Assembly (NCBI GenBank): GCA_964655115.1
Contig: CAZZKM010000002.1
Span: 1-64,000 of the forward strand
Direction: 5' to 3'
Length of the DNA stretch: 64,000 bases
Origin: ATZT02 sp964655115
GTDB taxonomy: Bacteria > Actinomycetota > Actinomycetes > S36-B12 > UBA5976
Every line of letters starts with the position of its first letter. Position 1 is the first letter of the stretch. Position numbers and translations under genes: made by a program. This document shows positions 16,362 through 26,198 of this stretch, in pieces. A model generated the notes under the pieces. The model was given only the letters and a program-made list of their open reading frames with translations. It ran no database searches and had not been told where the DNA came from.

Positions 16362-17339
16362 CTAAATTTTAAACTTCTTTTCAGTAAACCACACATATTC
16401 CATTTTAAATTCTTGACTAATCTCTCTTTTGAAATTGTTTTTAAAAACTAACAGTTTTTCCTCAAACAACTCGACCAAAACAAATTCAATGAAAATTTTT
16501 AATCTTAATGCATATTCTACCGATCTTGAACTTCTCTTTACAAAATCTTGAACAATTAAAAAAATTAAGGCTGGAAATAAATCTATACTTCTTCTGGCTA
16601 ACCACTTGAATGCATTTGTAAAAAGCCAAAAAGCTCTAGATGATTGAGATTCTTCTGTTATAGTTGGCAATTTACTTGATGATCGACGAGGTAAAGATAG
16701 TTCTCGTCTTACGATGTCAGAAATTAACTGATGACCTATTGCACTGGGATGCATTCGATCAATATGCCAATTCTGTTTGTCATAAATTTTTTGACGCTGA
16801 ATTGTGTGCACCACAAACGCGTTTGTTTTATTAGCCGCCCAATCTATGGCGACATTTACCTGTAGCACCCTTTCCATTAAAACCCGTTTTACAGCAGAAG
16901 GGGCTGGAGTAATTTGAGATGGGTCGTGAAGGGCAAGTATGACAACAAAAGTGCCAATTTTTTCAAAATCTTCGATTATCTTTAAAAGATTCAAAGCAAC
17001 TTTAGTTGCATCAAAATTATTTCGAAGTGCATCGTTGCCACCTACGCAGATAAGAGCCAAATCTGGTTGCATTGCTAATGCCGCTGACAATTGCTTTGCT
17101 TCTACATCAGATGCACGAGCACCGTTGGTGGCAAGATTAATGAATCTTTTTGCACCTAAATCATGAGCTAATCTGGCGGCCCATCCGTAACCTTGATCTT
17201 GAGAATTCTCCCCAATATCTCCAACTCCATAAACGGAACTATCACCTATGGCAACAATTTTTAAATTTTGGGTTAATCTAATCTGAAAGATTCTTTCTTT
17301 ATTCGTTTTATCTTTTAGAAGTAAATCTGTTGGCTTCAA
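16362..17339 (-). CDS. SGNH/GDSL-family hydrolase
   Basis: Block I is IGDSSVYGVG (catalytic Ser near 34), block III is CVGGNDALRNNF, block V is HIDRMHPSAIGH with the catalytic Asp/His. Such enzymes are esterases or lipases; the substrate is not clear. There is no signal peptide. After about residue 225 an extra 100 residues, partly hydrophobic (LFPALIFLIVQDF) and then basic, extend the usual fold. It follows the two glycosyltransferase genes after 3 bp, so it likely acts on the same lipid or glycoconjugate. Confidence 0.85.
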   Translation of the reverse strand: MKPTDLLLKDKTNKERIFQIRLTQNLKIVAIGDSSVYGVGDIGENSQDQGYGWAARLAHDLGAKRFINLATNGARASDVEAKQLSAALAMQPDLALICVGGNDALRNNFDATKVALNLLKIIEDFEKIGTFVVILALHDPSQITPAPSAVKRVLMERVLQVNVAIDWAANKTNAFVVHTIQRQKIYDKQNWHIDRMHPSAIGHQLISDIVRRELSLPRRSSSKLPTITEESQSSRAFWLFTNAFKWLARRSIDLFPALIFLIVQDFVKRSSRSVEYALRLKIFIEFVLVELFEEKLLVFKNNFKREISQEFKMEYVWFTEKKFKI

Positions 17340-17342
17340 AAT

Positions 17343-18446
17343 TTATCCTTTCGACAGTTGAGATTCATATATGTTTAATAACTTTTGAGAACTTTTTTGC
17401 CAAGAATAATTAAGTGAATTTTTCCAAGAATTCTCTCTATAATTGGGATTCGAGACAATTGACTCAATTGCACCTATCCAGTCATTCACGTCATCACTTA
17501 CCACGAAACCGCTATCTTTAGCAATAATTTCTTTTAATGCACTTTTCGCTGAACCAACAACTGGTGTTCCACTTGCTTGAGCTTCTAGTGCTGTTAAACA
17601 AAATGTTTCATGTTGACCAGGAGCCAACAAAACATCAGAGTTTGCCAAAATGTTCGAAATTTGATTCTTATCACTGACATAGTCCAAAAATTTAATAGAA
17701 AAATCTTTATATTTTTTTTGTAAGCCCTTTTTCATGGGTCCAGAACCAATCACTGTTAGATTTACTCTAGTTTTTGATTTGTTCATGGTCTTTACGACTA
17801 AAAAAGCTTTTTCAGGATTTTTTTCTTTTGATAATCGACTGCACAAGGTCAAACTGATTAAATCTGGATCAAATTTTCGAGTTCTTTTTTCAGGAGTAAA
17901 AATCTCTCGATCAACACCGAGTGGCACTATTTCTATGCGAGCATTTTGGCAATTTTCGAATTCTTTAGCGGCAAAAGTTGTGGTTGCAATTATGAGATCA
18001 ACATTTCTTACCAATTTTAAGTTCAGCAAATTAACGATTGCATTTAACCCTGGAAGTCCGTTGAAAAAAATTTTTGCAACTAAATAGAGTCTTTCGTGGG
18101 CAAAAGCGATTGTTTTTATTCCCCTATTTCGAGCCCATTTGGCAACGGGAATTAGTGTTAATCGGTCATGCATTTCAACTAAATTTGGTTCAAATTTTTT
18201 CAACACTTTTTTTACTGCCTTGAGGTTAAGAATCAGTCGATAACCGCCACTAAACGGAATCTTAAAACTTTTAATTTTGTGTATTTTGTATATCCCGTTG
18301 TCCAAAACTTCATTTTTTGAACCAGGGATAATTTGAATGCAAGAAATTCCTTGTTTTGAATACGAGGTTGCAAGTTCATTCATAACAGTTTTTAGTCCAC
18401 CAGATTTTGGTCCATTAAAATTTGCAATCATCGCAATTTTCATCAT
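17343..18446 (-). CDS. family 4 glycosyltransferase
   Basis: GT-B fold transferase, about 367 residues. The donor-binding C-terminal half shows RLSKEKNPEKAF, DVLLAPGQHETFCLTALEAQASGTPVVG, with the GT4 E-x7-E motif in ETFCLTALE. The chosen ATG overlaps the previous gene's TGA (ATGA), supporting coupling. Family and neighbours suggest mannosyl or glucosyl transfer in envelope glycolipid synthesis, but donor and acceptor are inferred only. Confidence 0.85.
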   Translation of the reverse strand: MMKIAMIANFNGPKSGGLKTVMNELATSYSKQGISCIQIIPGSKNEVLDNGIYKIHKIKSFKIPFSGGYRLILNLKAVKKVLKKFEPNLVEMHDRLTLIPVAKWARNRGIKTIAFAHERLYLVAKIFFNGLPGLNAIVNLLNLKLVRNVDLIIATTTFAAKEFENCQNARIEIVPLGVDREIFTPEKRTRKFDPDLISLTLCSRLSKEKNPEKAFLVVKTMNKSKTRVNLTVIGSGPMKKGLQKKYKDFSIKFLDYVSDKNQISNILANSDVLLAPGQHETFCLTALEAQASGTPVVGSAKSALKEIIAKDSGFVVSDDVNDWIGAIESIVSNPNYRENSWKNSLNYSWQKSSQKLLNIYESQLSKG

Positions 18447-19570
18447 GAGACTGCACACAATTGACTTTTTGAATTTAAAACTTCAAAATAATAATTCAAC
18501 AACGACAGGCATTTTGAATCCCAAGTATTATCAATAACTAAAGCTCTATTACTTTTTGAAATTGACTCTAAATATTCTGGATAATTAATAAATGTGGTGA
18601 GTAATTTATTGATTTCAAAACTTCTAGTTGAATCATAAATCATTCCTGATTGACCATGAATTATTAATTCTTTTGTTGCACCCTGGCTAGGTGCAAAAAC
18701 ATATAGTCCTGCGGCCAAAGCCTCTTGAGCAACCTGACAGAAAGTTTCATTTTCACCTGTGGCAAACAAAACGTCTAACGATGCATAAGCTTTGGATAAC
18801 TCAGTGCCATTTAAACGACCTGTAAATATAGCACGGGGAAATTTTTTTTCAAGTTTATTTTTATCTGGTCCATCCCCAACAATTACAATTTGAATCTGTT
18901 CATCATCATGAATCAAAGATAAATTCTCTATATTTTTTTCAGGCGCTAATCTGCCAATGAATCCTACAAATAATTTTGCATGTGGGTTCCAAGTTTTTCG
19001 AAGTGCTAGATCTTTAAATTTAGGGTTGAAGTTTTCAATATCAACACCCCTTCCCCAGATTTCTAGATTTCTCACTCCCAGCTCAAACAATTTTTCCCAA
19101 GCCCATTGAGATGGAACTAGATTTAAATCTGCTAATTGATGAATCTTTTTGATCCAATAGTCAGATAATTTATTTAGACCACCCAATCCATAAAATTTTG
19201 AAAAACCTGAAACATCAGTTTGATAAACAGCAACACTTGGAATAGATAGTTTACGAGCTAACTTAAGAGCGTAATAGCCTAGGACAAATGGCGAGGCTAC
19301 ATGAACTACATCAAAATTAGTTGATTTAAAAATTTGTTCTAATTTTTTATTAGGAAAAATAGGCAAATCATAATCACTTATTTTTGGAATCTCAATTGAA
19401 TTTAATCTAATGATTTCGTAAGGCTTGTTGTAGAGGATATTGGTTTTACCAGCCGCGATTACTGTGACTTCGTGGCCATTATTTACCAAAAACTGGGCTA
19501 TACGATCAATGGAATTACTTACGCCATTTACTCTTGGTAAAAACGATTCCCCAATAATCCCAATTTTCAC
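18443..19570 (-). CDS. family 4 glycosyltransferase, MgtA-like
   Basis: 375 residues starting GIIGESFLPRVNGVSNSIDR, the N-terminal signature shared with actinobacterial mannosyltransferases of the MgtA/PimB type. Nucleotide-sugar binding side: FIGRLAPEKNIE, LFATGENETFCQVAQEALAAGL with the E-x7-E motif. First gene of a three-gene unit with a second GT4 and an SGNH hydrolase. A role in mannolipid or polyprenyl-linked glycan assembly is likely; the exact product is unknown. Confidence 0.85.
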   Translation of the reverse strand: MKIGIIGESFLPRVNGVSNSIDRIAQFLVNNGHEVTVIAAGKTNILYNKPYEIIRLNSIEIPKISDYDLPIFPNKKLEQIFKSTNFDVVHVASPFVLGYYALKLARKLSIPSVAVYQTDVSGFSKFYGLGGLNKLSDYWIKKIHQLADLNLVPSQWAWEKLFELGVRNLEIWGRGVDIENFNPKFKDLALRKTWNPHAKLFVGFIGRLAPEKNIENLSLIHDDEQIQIVIVGDGPDKNKLEKKFPRAIFTGRLNGTELSKAYASLDVLFATGENETFCQVAQEALAAGLYVFAPSQGATKELIIHGQSGMIYDSTRSFEINKLLTTFINYPEYLESISKSNRALVIDNTWDSKCLSLLNYYFEVLNSKSQLCAVS

Positions 19571-19690
19571 ACTCCAATTAACTCAACTCAAAATTAACTG
19601 ACTGTTAATTGAAGTTAAGTGTTGATTAATTATTAATGAAATCATTAATTTGTAGGGTCTGACTTGCCTTTTCAATGAAAAAATTCATGT
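19571..19690. promoter_or_regulatory. divergent promoter region with two palindromes
   Basis: This 120-bp AT-rich gap separates a divergent glycosyltransferase operon and a HAD hydrolase. It contains 8-bp arms CAATTAAC/GTTAATTG (19575-19582 and 19604-19611) and a tight palindrome ATTAATGA-AA-TCATTAAT (19632-19649). They could bind a regulator or simply reflect AT-rich promoter sequence. Confidence 0.35.
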
Positions 19691-20371
19691 ATGACAGTAG
19701 CATTTTTTGACTTAGATAATACTTTGGTCAAAGGCTCTTCCCTTTTTTATTTTGCAAAATATTTAGTAAAAAATGAAATTCTCACAAAAAAAGAACTAGC
19801 AAAATTTGCCACCGCTCAGGCAAGATTCATAAGTTCAAGAACCGAGGATCCCAAAATTCAAAATGAAATTAAATCGAAAGCTCTTGAAATTGTGAAAGGT
19901 AAATCTCAAGATGAAATACTAAGACTTTGCGAAAATTCATTGGCAGAAAATCTCTATGAATCGTTATATCCCGAAGTTTTACAATTTTTACATTGGCATC
20001 AAGAAAGAGGACATTTAACTTGGATCGTCACAGCAAGTCCCGTTGAGATTGCCAGTGGTATAGCGAAGAAATTAAATATGACTGGAGCTCTTGGAACCAT
20101 CTCTGAGGTAAAAGATCGACAATATACAGGAAAACTATTGACCGAAATTTTGCACGGAAAAAATAAAGCAGATGCTATTAAAACCCTTGCTAAATCGATG
20201 TCTTTAAATTTGGATAATGCATTTGCATATAGTGATTCTTTAAATGATTTACCACTTTTATGCTCTGTAGGAACTCCTGTAGTTGTAAATCCGAATAAAG
20301 AACTAAAAAGAATCGCGAGAAAAAACAAATGGCAAGAAATAGAAACCCAAAATAGGGACAAAGTAGCGTAG
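19691..20371 (+). CDS. HAD-IB family phosphatase (SerB-like)
   Basis: 226 residues. HAD motif I is FFDLDNTLVKGS (DxDxT), motif II is WIVTASPVEIA, motif III Lys is in KNKADAIKTLA, motif IV is YSDSLNDLPLL. The cap type and order match the HAD-IB group that includes phosphoserine phosphatase-like and lipid-phosphate phosphatases. The substrate is not determined. It is followed 13 bp later by the broken TauE-like gene. Confidence 0.87.
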   Translation: MTVAFFDLDNTLVKGSSLFYFAKYLVKNEILTKKELAKFATAQARFISSRTEDPKIQNEIKSKALEIVKGKSQDEILRLCENSLAENLYESLYPEVLQFLHWHQERGHLTWIVTASPVEIASGIAKKLNMTGALGTISEVKDRQYTGKLLTEILHGKNKADAIKTLAKSMSLNLDNAFAYSDSLNDLPLLCSVGTPVVVNPNKELKRIARKNKWQEIETQNRDKVA

Positions 20372-20384
20372 ACTTTTCCTTACT

Positions 20385-21128
20385 ATGGTTTATGAATATT
20401 TATTCTTAGCAGGCTTATCTTTCCTAGCTGGTGGTCTTACTCTTTTCACAGGTTTTGGACTAGCTACATTATTGTTGCCGGTTTTTTCCCTGTTTCTGCC
20501 TATCCCCATTGCAATTGCATCCACAGCAGTAGTACATCTAATAAATAATTTATACAAAGTATTTATATTTTTTAAAAATATTAATTGGCAAATTGTAGTT
20601 AGATTCGGGATCAACGCAGCGATAGCAGCAGTAATATGATCTCTAACTCTTAATTTTTTGTCCAACCAAAATGAGAATTTAAAAATAATAATTGGGGTGA
20701 TCATAATTCTTATAGCCTTAATTGAAATATCTCCTTTAAAGCAAATTCAAATTAAACCAAAATACATTCCTTTAGGAGGACTTCTTTCTGGATTTTTTGG
20801 TGGTTTTAGTGGACACCAAGGAATGTTTCGATCAATCTTTTTAGTCAAAACTGGTTTAGATACCACAAAATTTATAGCAACAGGTGTTGCAATTGCTGTT
20901 CTGGTAGATGTAACAAGACTTATAGTTTATGGAAGTACAATTTTTGATTCTTCACTTCAAAATTTTCAACAATATTTATTTCCAATTTTTATCTCTACTT
21001 TGAGTGCAATTTTTGGAGTTTGGATGGCAACCGATTTAGTTGTCAAAATGAACATAAAAATTATTACAAATTTCATAGCAGGCCTTATGATAGTTATAGG
21101 TTTATTACTTATTTTTCAAGTAATTTAA
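20385..21128 (+). pseudogene. TauE/SafE-like sulfite exporter family permease with in-frame TGA
   Basis: Two open segments, 20385-20639 and 20658-21128, are in the same frame and separated only by a TGA at 20637-20639. Joined, they give one 247-residue multi-helix protein of the TauE/SafE type: helices near FLAGGLTLFTGFGLATLLLPV and a second repeat beginning GGLLSGFFGGFSGHQG. A single base change (TGA to TGG) would restore the frame. TGA is a normal stop elsewhere here (map, the MgtA-like gene), so recoding is unlikely. This is a recent nonsense mutation, a strain polymorphism, or a consensus error. The family moves sulfite, sulfoacetate or related anions. Confidence 0.75.
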
Positions 21129-21652
21129 TCTTTATAATCATTTGGTAGTGATTTAGAAGTTTCTTCTGGAATACTTAATCTTTCTAAATAATCTTTTAAA
21201 TTTGGATAATCTTTAACTAAATCTTTAAAGTGACCACCTTCAAAAGAATTTGCACTAAAACCTGGAGCCATAGTGCAGCCAAATAATCCCCAATCTCCCC
21301 CCGGCACAATTTCTCCTGCTTGCCAAACCCCTTTGGGAACTACAAATTGAATTAATTCACCATTCTTAAAATCACTTCCTAAGATAACTATTTTGGTTTC
21401 TTTATTGGGATAAAGAAGAATTAATCTTATGGGATCACCTGAATAAAAATGCCAAACTTCATCTGACGTCAATTTATGAAATAGTGAACAACTTCTAGGT
21501 TCATCGGAATAAAGTCCAAGAATTGCTGTTCCATCGGGCCCCCCAGTTGCATGTATTGAACTACTTTCATATGTCTTAGAAAAATAAGTTCCTTCTATGG
21601 GAAGAATTGTCATTTTAAAATGTTCAATAACTTCTTTAGTCGAAATCTTCAA
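21125..21652 (-). CDS. cupin-fold protein (DUF985 type)
   Basis: A 175-residue single cupin resembling the DUF985 family: HKLTSDEVWHFYSGDPIRL and GVWQAGEIVPGGDWGLFGCTMAPGF are the two barrel motifs. Biochemical role unknown; relatives have been suggested to bind sugars or metals. It overlaps ftsY by 4 bp at its start and ends convergent with the TauE-like gene, also overlapping by 4 bp, so it is the tail of the ftsY unit. Confidence 0.85.
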   Translation of the reverse strand: MKISTKEVIEHFKMTILPIEGTYFSKTYESSSIHATGGPDGTAILGLYSDEPRSCSLFHKLTSDEVWHFYSGDPIRLILLYPNKETKIVILGSDFKNGELIQFVVPKGVWQAGEIVPGGDWGLFGCTMAPGFSANSFEGGHFKDLVKDYPNLKDYLERLSIPEETSKSLPNDYKD

Positions 21653-22554
21653 TTCAACAATCCTTCAACAAAATCATTTGCATCAAACTCAACTAAAGCA
21701 TCAATTGATTCACCAATTCCTACGAACTTAACGGGAACGTTTAACTCTTTTTGTACTGCAATAACTATTCCACCCTTGGCCGTCCCATCTAATTTGGTTA
21801 AAACTATTCCTGTCACATCAACTGCTTCTGTAAATACTCGTGCTTGGATTAATCCATTTTGACCAGTTGTGGCATCAATAACTAACAGAATTTCTGTAAC
21901 TGTGGCATGTTTTTCAATAACTCTTTTAACTTTTCCTAATTCATCCATGAGTGCATTTTTGGTGTGTAATCTTCCTGCAGTATCAATCAAAACCACATCT
22001 GCTGATACTGATAAACCTTTTTGAACTGCGTTGAATGCAACTGTGGCAGGTTCTGAATTTTCTTCACCCACTACTACTTCGACATTACTTTTTTGTCCCC
22101 AAGTTTGTAATTGCTGACTTGCTGCTGCTCTGAATGTGTCTGCAGCACCTAAAACACATTTCTTACCTTGTTTAGTCAATAAATTTGTTAATTTTCCAAC
22201 GGAAGTAGTTTTACCTGTGCCATTTATTCCAACCATCATTATTACCGATGGTTTTGCATTTAATTTCAGATCTCGATTAGTTGATTCTAAGGATTTTATT
22301 AATTGATCTTTTAAAACATTTTTACCATCTTCAGCAGTATGTGCTGTTTTTAAGACTGCGTTCTGCTTCAGATCAGAAATTATTTCTTTAGTAGTTTTTA
22401 CTCCTACATCAGCCAAAATCAATGTATCTTCAATTTCTTGCCAAGCTTTTTCATCTAAATTGGACTTAGAGAAGATGTTTAACAAACTACTTCCAAAATT
22501 AGATTTTGTTTTAATTACATTTTCTTGCTTTTTATTTCTAGAAAATATACCCAT
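21649..22554 (-). CDS. ftsY: signal recognition particle receptor FtsY
   Basis: SRP receptor GTPase at the membrane. A short N-terminal part and NG domain only (301 residues), lacking the long acidic A-domain seen in many proteobacteria. G motifs: GINGTGKTTSVGKL, DTFRAAASQQL, DTAGRLHTK, TKLDGTAKGG. It starts 13 bp after the smc stop, the standard actinobacterial smc-ftsY order. Confidence 0.95.
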   Translation of the reverse strand: MGIFSRNKKQENVIKTKSNFGSSLLNIFSKSNLDEKAWQEIEDTLILADVGVKTTKEIISDLKQNAVLKTAHTAEDGKNVLKDQLIKSLESTNRDLKLNAKPSVIMMVGINGTGKTTSVGKLTNLLTKQGKKCVLGAADTFRAAASQQLQTWGQKSNVEVVVGEENSEPATVAFNAVQKGLSVSADVVLIDTAGRLHTKNALMDELGKVKRVIEKHATVTEILLVIDATTGQNGLIQARVFTEAVDVTGIVLTKLDGTAKGGIVIAVQKELNVPVKFVGIGESIDALVEFDANDFVEGLLN

Positions 22555-22567
22555 GAAAAAAGATTAG

Positions 22568-25500
22568 TTAAGCAGGTTGATTTTCGCGAACTTCACGAAG
22601 ACGTTGGCTAACCACTGTAGAAATACCATCGCCTCTCATTGAAATTCCATATAGAGCATCACAGATTTCCATGGTTCTCTTTTGATGTGTAATAACAATC
22701 AATTGAGAATTTTCTCTTAGTTCTTCATACAAAACTAATAATCTACCAAGGTTGGCATCATCCAATGCAGCTTCAACCTCATCCAATATATAGAAAGGTG
22801 AAGGCCTTGCTTTAAATAAAGCAACTAAGAATGCCACTGCAGCTAATGATTTTTCACCACCAGAAAGTAGTGAAAGTTTTAAGTAACGCTTACCAGCTGG
22901 TTTTACTTCAATATCAATGCCAGTGGTGAGCATGTTGTCTGGTTCAGTTAAAGACAAACGACCTTCTCCACCAGGAAATAGTCGTGGTAGAACTTTTTCA
23001 AATTCCACAGAAACATCTTTGTATGCTTCGTTAAATACTTGTTGAACTCTTTCTTCAACTTCTGCAATAACAGCTAAAAGATCTTTTCTAGTCTTTTTAA
23101 CATCTTCAAGTTGTTCGGTTAAGAATTGATTTCTTTCTTCTAAGGCTTGGAATTCTTCGAGTGCTAGTGGATTAATTCTTCCTAATAATGAAAGTTTCTT
23201 TTCTGCATCTAGCGCTCTTTTTTCTTGCTTTTCTCTCACATATGGTTCTGGATCTTTTGGTGTAGGGACTGGGTCTTCAGGGTTTGCATCCTCATCAATA
23301 TGAACTATTTGAGGCACTAATTGATCTGGGCCATATTCACGAAGCAAAGATTCAGAGTCAATTCCATAATCTTCTAAAGCTTTAATTTCCATTTGTTCAA
23401 TACGAAGTCTTTGTTCCATTCTTGCCACTTCGTCTCTATGAACTGTGTCTACAAGTCTTTCCAATTCACTTGCTAAATCTCTTAAGGCATGTCTTACCTG
23501 TTGTACTTCTTGTTCCATTGCCTGTTGATGACTGGTGGCTTCATCTCTTTCTTTCTCAGCAATTAAAAGAGAATTTTCCAAATAAGACATGGCAGTTTCT
23601 ACACCTTGAAATACTGCATTGGCAATGTATGCCTCGCGACGTCTTTGCTCTCTTCTTTCTAAAGCTTTTGAACGGGCAATTCTTTCACTTTGGGCTGTTT
23701 TTTCTAATTGTTCTGCTCTTTGCACAACTGCTGCTAGACGCTCTTCTGCAGTTCTCATTGCAAGACGTGCATCAACTTCGGCAGCTCTGGTGGTTTCCAA
23801 AAGATTTGTTAAGCGAATTAATTCAGCAGCATCTACTGATGCTTCTTCAACAGGTTCTGTGTCTGACTCATTTAGTCTTAACTCAAGTTCTCTTAAGACT
23901 CGTTCATCATCTGCTCGTGCAGTATGACTTGCTCTTAATAAAGAATCTAATCTTTCAGCTTCTGCCTGAGAGGAACGTGATTGTTCTCCAAGTGCGGCCA
24001 ATTTCTCAGCAATTGCAGCTAATTCTGCATCTGATTCATATAGAAGGGCAAGAGCAGCATCTACTTTTTCTTGTGCTCTTTTTTGTTCTTCTTTTGCAGT
24101 TTGTAATTCAAACTTTAATTGATCAGCAACCATACTTGCTTGGTCTTTTTCTTGAATTGCTTTTTCCACATTTGCTTTTGCTTCAATTCGAGAACGTGAA
24201 TTTATAGTTCCACCAATTACGTAATAAGTGGTTACTTTGTCGCCATCTCTGGTAACTGCAGTTAATCTTGGTTGCAACTTAATTGCTTCTAGACCTTCTT
24301 CTAATGTTTCAACTACAACTGTGTCCTTTAACAATTTCTTTAATGCATTTTGTAATTCATATGGTGCATTCACTAATTCGATTGCATTTCTAGTAAATGG
24401 TGGTACGGCAGGTGAATTATTTTGTTCATATTGAGTATCAGCTAATAAGACTGCTGCTCTTCCAGATTTACTATTTTTTAATTTATTAACTGCTCTTATT
24501 GCATCACTTACAGACTTAGCAGCAATTGCATTTGCTGCATCTCCTAATGCAACTGCAATTGCAGTTTCCCAACCATTTTCAATTCTTAACAAAGTTGCTA
24601 AAGAGCCAATTAGTGAATCATCACCAGAATTTAATAAAGTTTCTCCACCATCAATTTCTTCTAGTAAAGATTGTTCCAAAGCTTCTGCTCTGGCATTAAG
24701 TGCAGCTTTAGTTCTGGATGCTTCTTGTGTTTTAGTTTCTAATTCAGAAACTTTTTCTTGAGCAAGTTGTAATTCTTTAGCAACTTGTTCATATTGAGTA
24801 TCGAGTCCTTTTTCTCCAGCATTTAATCCAGCAATTTGAGATTCAAGTGTTAAATATTCACTTTTTGCTTTTTCAGCTCTTTCTCTTGCTTCTCTTACTT
24901 CAACTTCTAATCTGGTTGCTTCACTTGCTCTTGCTTCAATTCTTGATTTAGCAGCATTTACTTGACCAACAAGTCTTGCTAATTCTTCTCTTTTATCAGC
25001 GGCTGATTTAATTGCATTGTTGTGACGGGCTTGCTCTGTTTGGAACAGTTGTTCAGTTGCAGTTCTTTCTCCAGTTGATTTGTGTAAAAAGTTTCTTGCA
25101 GTTTCAACATCTTTTTGTAATTCATATGAGTTTTCTCGAACTTGTTTTGCTTCTTTTTCTAAAGCTTCAGGATCAGCACCTGTGGTTTGTTCTTGAATTT
25201 CTTCTTCAACAAGTTTTGCTCTCTCAACTGCTAAAGATCGGGTGCCAAAAAATCTTTCTCTTAGTGAAGCTAATTTAAACCAAGTTTGTTGAGCAGTTTG
25301 AACTCTTGGAGTTGCTTCTAGTAATAATCTTTCTAATTCTGATTCTCTTAATTTTTTTTCATTAATTTGTGATTCAACTACTGCTTGTTTTTCACGCAAA
25401 ATTGTTTCATCAGCGACTTCTTTCATCATGATTTCTCGCATTTGAGTTAAATCATCAGCAAGAATTCTTAACTTCGCATCTCTTAATTCTGCTTGAATTG

Positions 25501-26149
25501 TTTGTGCTTTTCTTGCCACATCTGCTTGTCTAGCTAATGGTTTTAATTGTCTTCTAATTTCAGTAGTTAAATCTTGCAAGCGAAGCATGTTTGCTTGAGT
25601 GGCTTCTAATTTTCTTTCTGCTTTTTCTTTTCTTCTTCTATGTTTTAAAACTCCTGCTGCCTCTTCAATGAAGCCACGTCTTTCTTCAGGAGTTGCAGTT
25701 AAGACCGCAGAAACTTGTCCCTGGCCAACAATTACGTGCATTTCTCGACCGATTCCAGAATCGGCTAACAATTCTTGAACATCTAATAGTCTTACTTGAT
25801 TTCCATTAATCGCATATTCAGATCCACCATTTCTAAATAAAGTTCTAGAAATAGTTACTTCGGAATATTCAATTGGTAATGCACCATCTGAATTATCAAT
25901 TGTTAAAACAACTTCTGCTCTGCCAAGTGGTGCTCTTCCTGCTGAACCAGAAAAAATAACGTCGTCCATTTTTCCACCGCGTAATGTTTTTGCACCTTGT
26001 TCACCCATTACCCATGCAATTGCATCAACGATGTTTGATTTACCAGAACCATTAGGACCAACAACAGCTGTAATTCCAGGTTCGAATTCTAAAGTTGTGG
26101 CAGAAGCAAATGATTTAAATCCACGTAAGGTCAGACTCTTTAAATACAT
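22568..26149 (-). CDS. smc: chromosome segregation ATPase SMC
   Basis: Condensin core protein, 1193 residues. Walker A GPNGSGKSNIVDAIAW near residue 32, long coiled coils, hinge at about 500-640 (DSLIGSLATLLRIENGWE through VIGGTINSRS), then the ABC signature LSLLSGGEKSLAA and Walker B YILDEVEAALDD. Acts with ScpA/ScpB, not encoded here. It follows mutM by about 50 bp and precedes ftsY. Confidence 0.96.
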   Translation of the reverse strand: MYLKSLTLRGFKSFASATTLEFEPGITAVVGPNGSGKSNIVDAIAWVMGEQGAKTLRGGKMDDVIFSGSAGRAPLGRAEVVLTIDNSDGALPIEYSEVTISRTLFRNGGSEYAINGNQVRLLDVQELLADSGIGREMHVIVGQGQVSAVLTATPEERRGFIEEAAGVLKHRRRKEKAERKLEATQANMLRLQDLTTEIRRQLKPLARQADVARKAQTIQAELRDAKLRILADDLTQMREIMMKEVADETILREKQAVVESQINEKKLRESELERLLLEATPRVQTAQQTWFKLASLRERFFGTRSLAVERAKLVEEEIQEQTTGADPEALEKEAKQVRENSYELQKDVETARNFLHKSTGERTATEQLFQTEQARHNNAIKSAADKREELARLVGQVNAAKSRIEARASEATRLEVEVREARERAEKAKSEYLTLESQIAGLNAGEKGLDTQYEQVAKELQLAQEKVSELETKTQEASRTKAALNARAEALEQSLLEEIDGGETLLNSGDDSLIGSLATLLRIENGWETAIAVALGDAANAIAAKSVSDAIRAVNKLKNSKSGRAAVLLADTQYEQNNSPAVPPFTRNAIELVNAPYELQNALKKLLKDTVVVETLEEGLEAIKLQPRLTAVTRDGDKVTTYYVIGGTINSRSRIEAKANVEKAIQEKDQASMVADQLKFELQTAKEEQKRAQEKVDAALALLYESDAELAAIAEKLAALGEQSRSSQAEAERLDSLLRASHTARADDERVLRELELRLNESDTEPVEEASVDAAELIRLTNLLETTRAAEVDARLAMRTAEERLAAVVQRAEQLEKTAQSERIARSKALERREQRRREAYIANAVFQGVETAMSYLENSLLIAEKERDEATSHQQAMEQEVQQVRHALRDLASELERLVDTVHRDEVARMEQRLRIEQMEIKALEDYGIDSESLLREYGPDQLVPQIVHIDEDANPEDPVPTPKDPEPYVREKQEKRALDAEKKLSLLGRINPLALEEFQALEERNQFLTEQLEDVKKTRKDLLAVIAEVEERVQQVFNEAYKDVSVEFEKVLPRLFPGGEGRLSLTEPDNMLTTGIDIEVKPAGKRYLKLSLLSGGEKSLAAVAFLVALFKARPSPFYILDEVEAALDDANLGRLLVLYEELRENSQLIVITHQKRTMEICDALYGISMRGDGISTVVSQRLREVRENQPA

Positions 26150-26198
26150 GAATCGACCTCCCTGAATTAATCATTTGTTTTTCTACTACCTTCCAACT

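Noticed and set aside
20637..20639. TGA as a recoded codon (Trp or selenocysteine)
   Set aside because: TGA is a genuine stop in map and in the MgtA-like gene, and no selenocysteine insertion element or Sec context is seen. A nonsense mutation or error is simpler.
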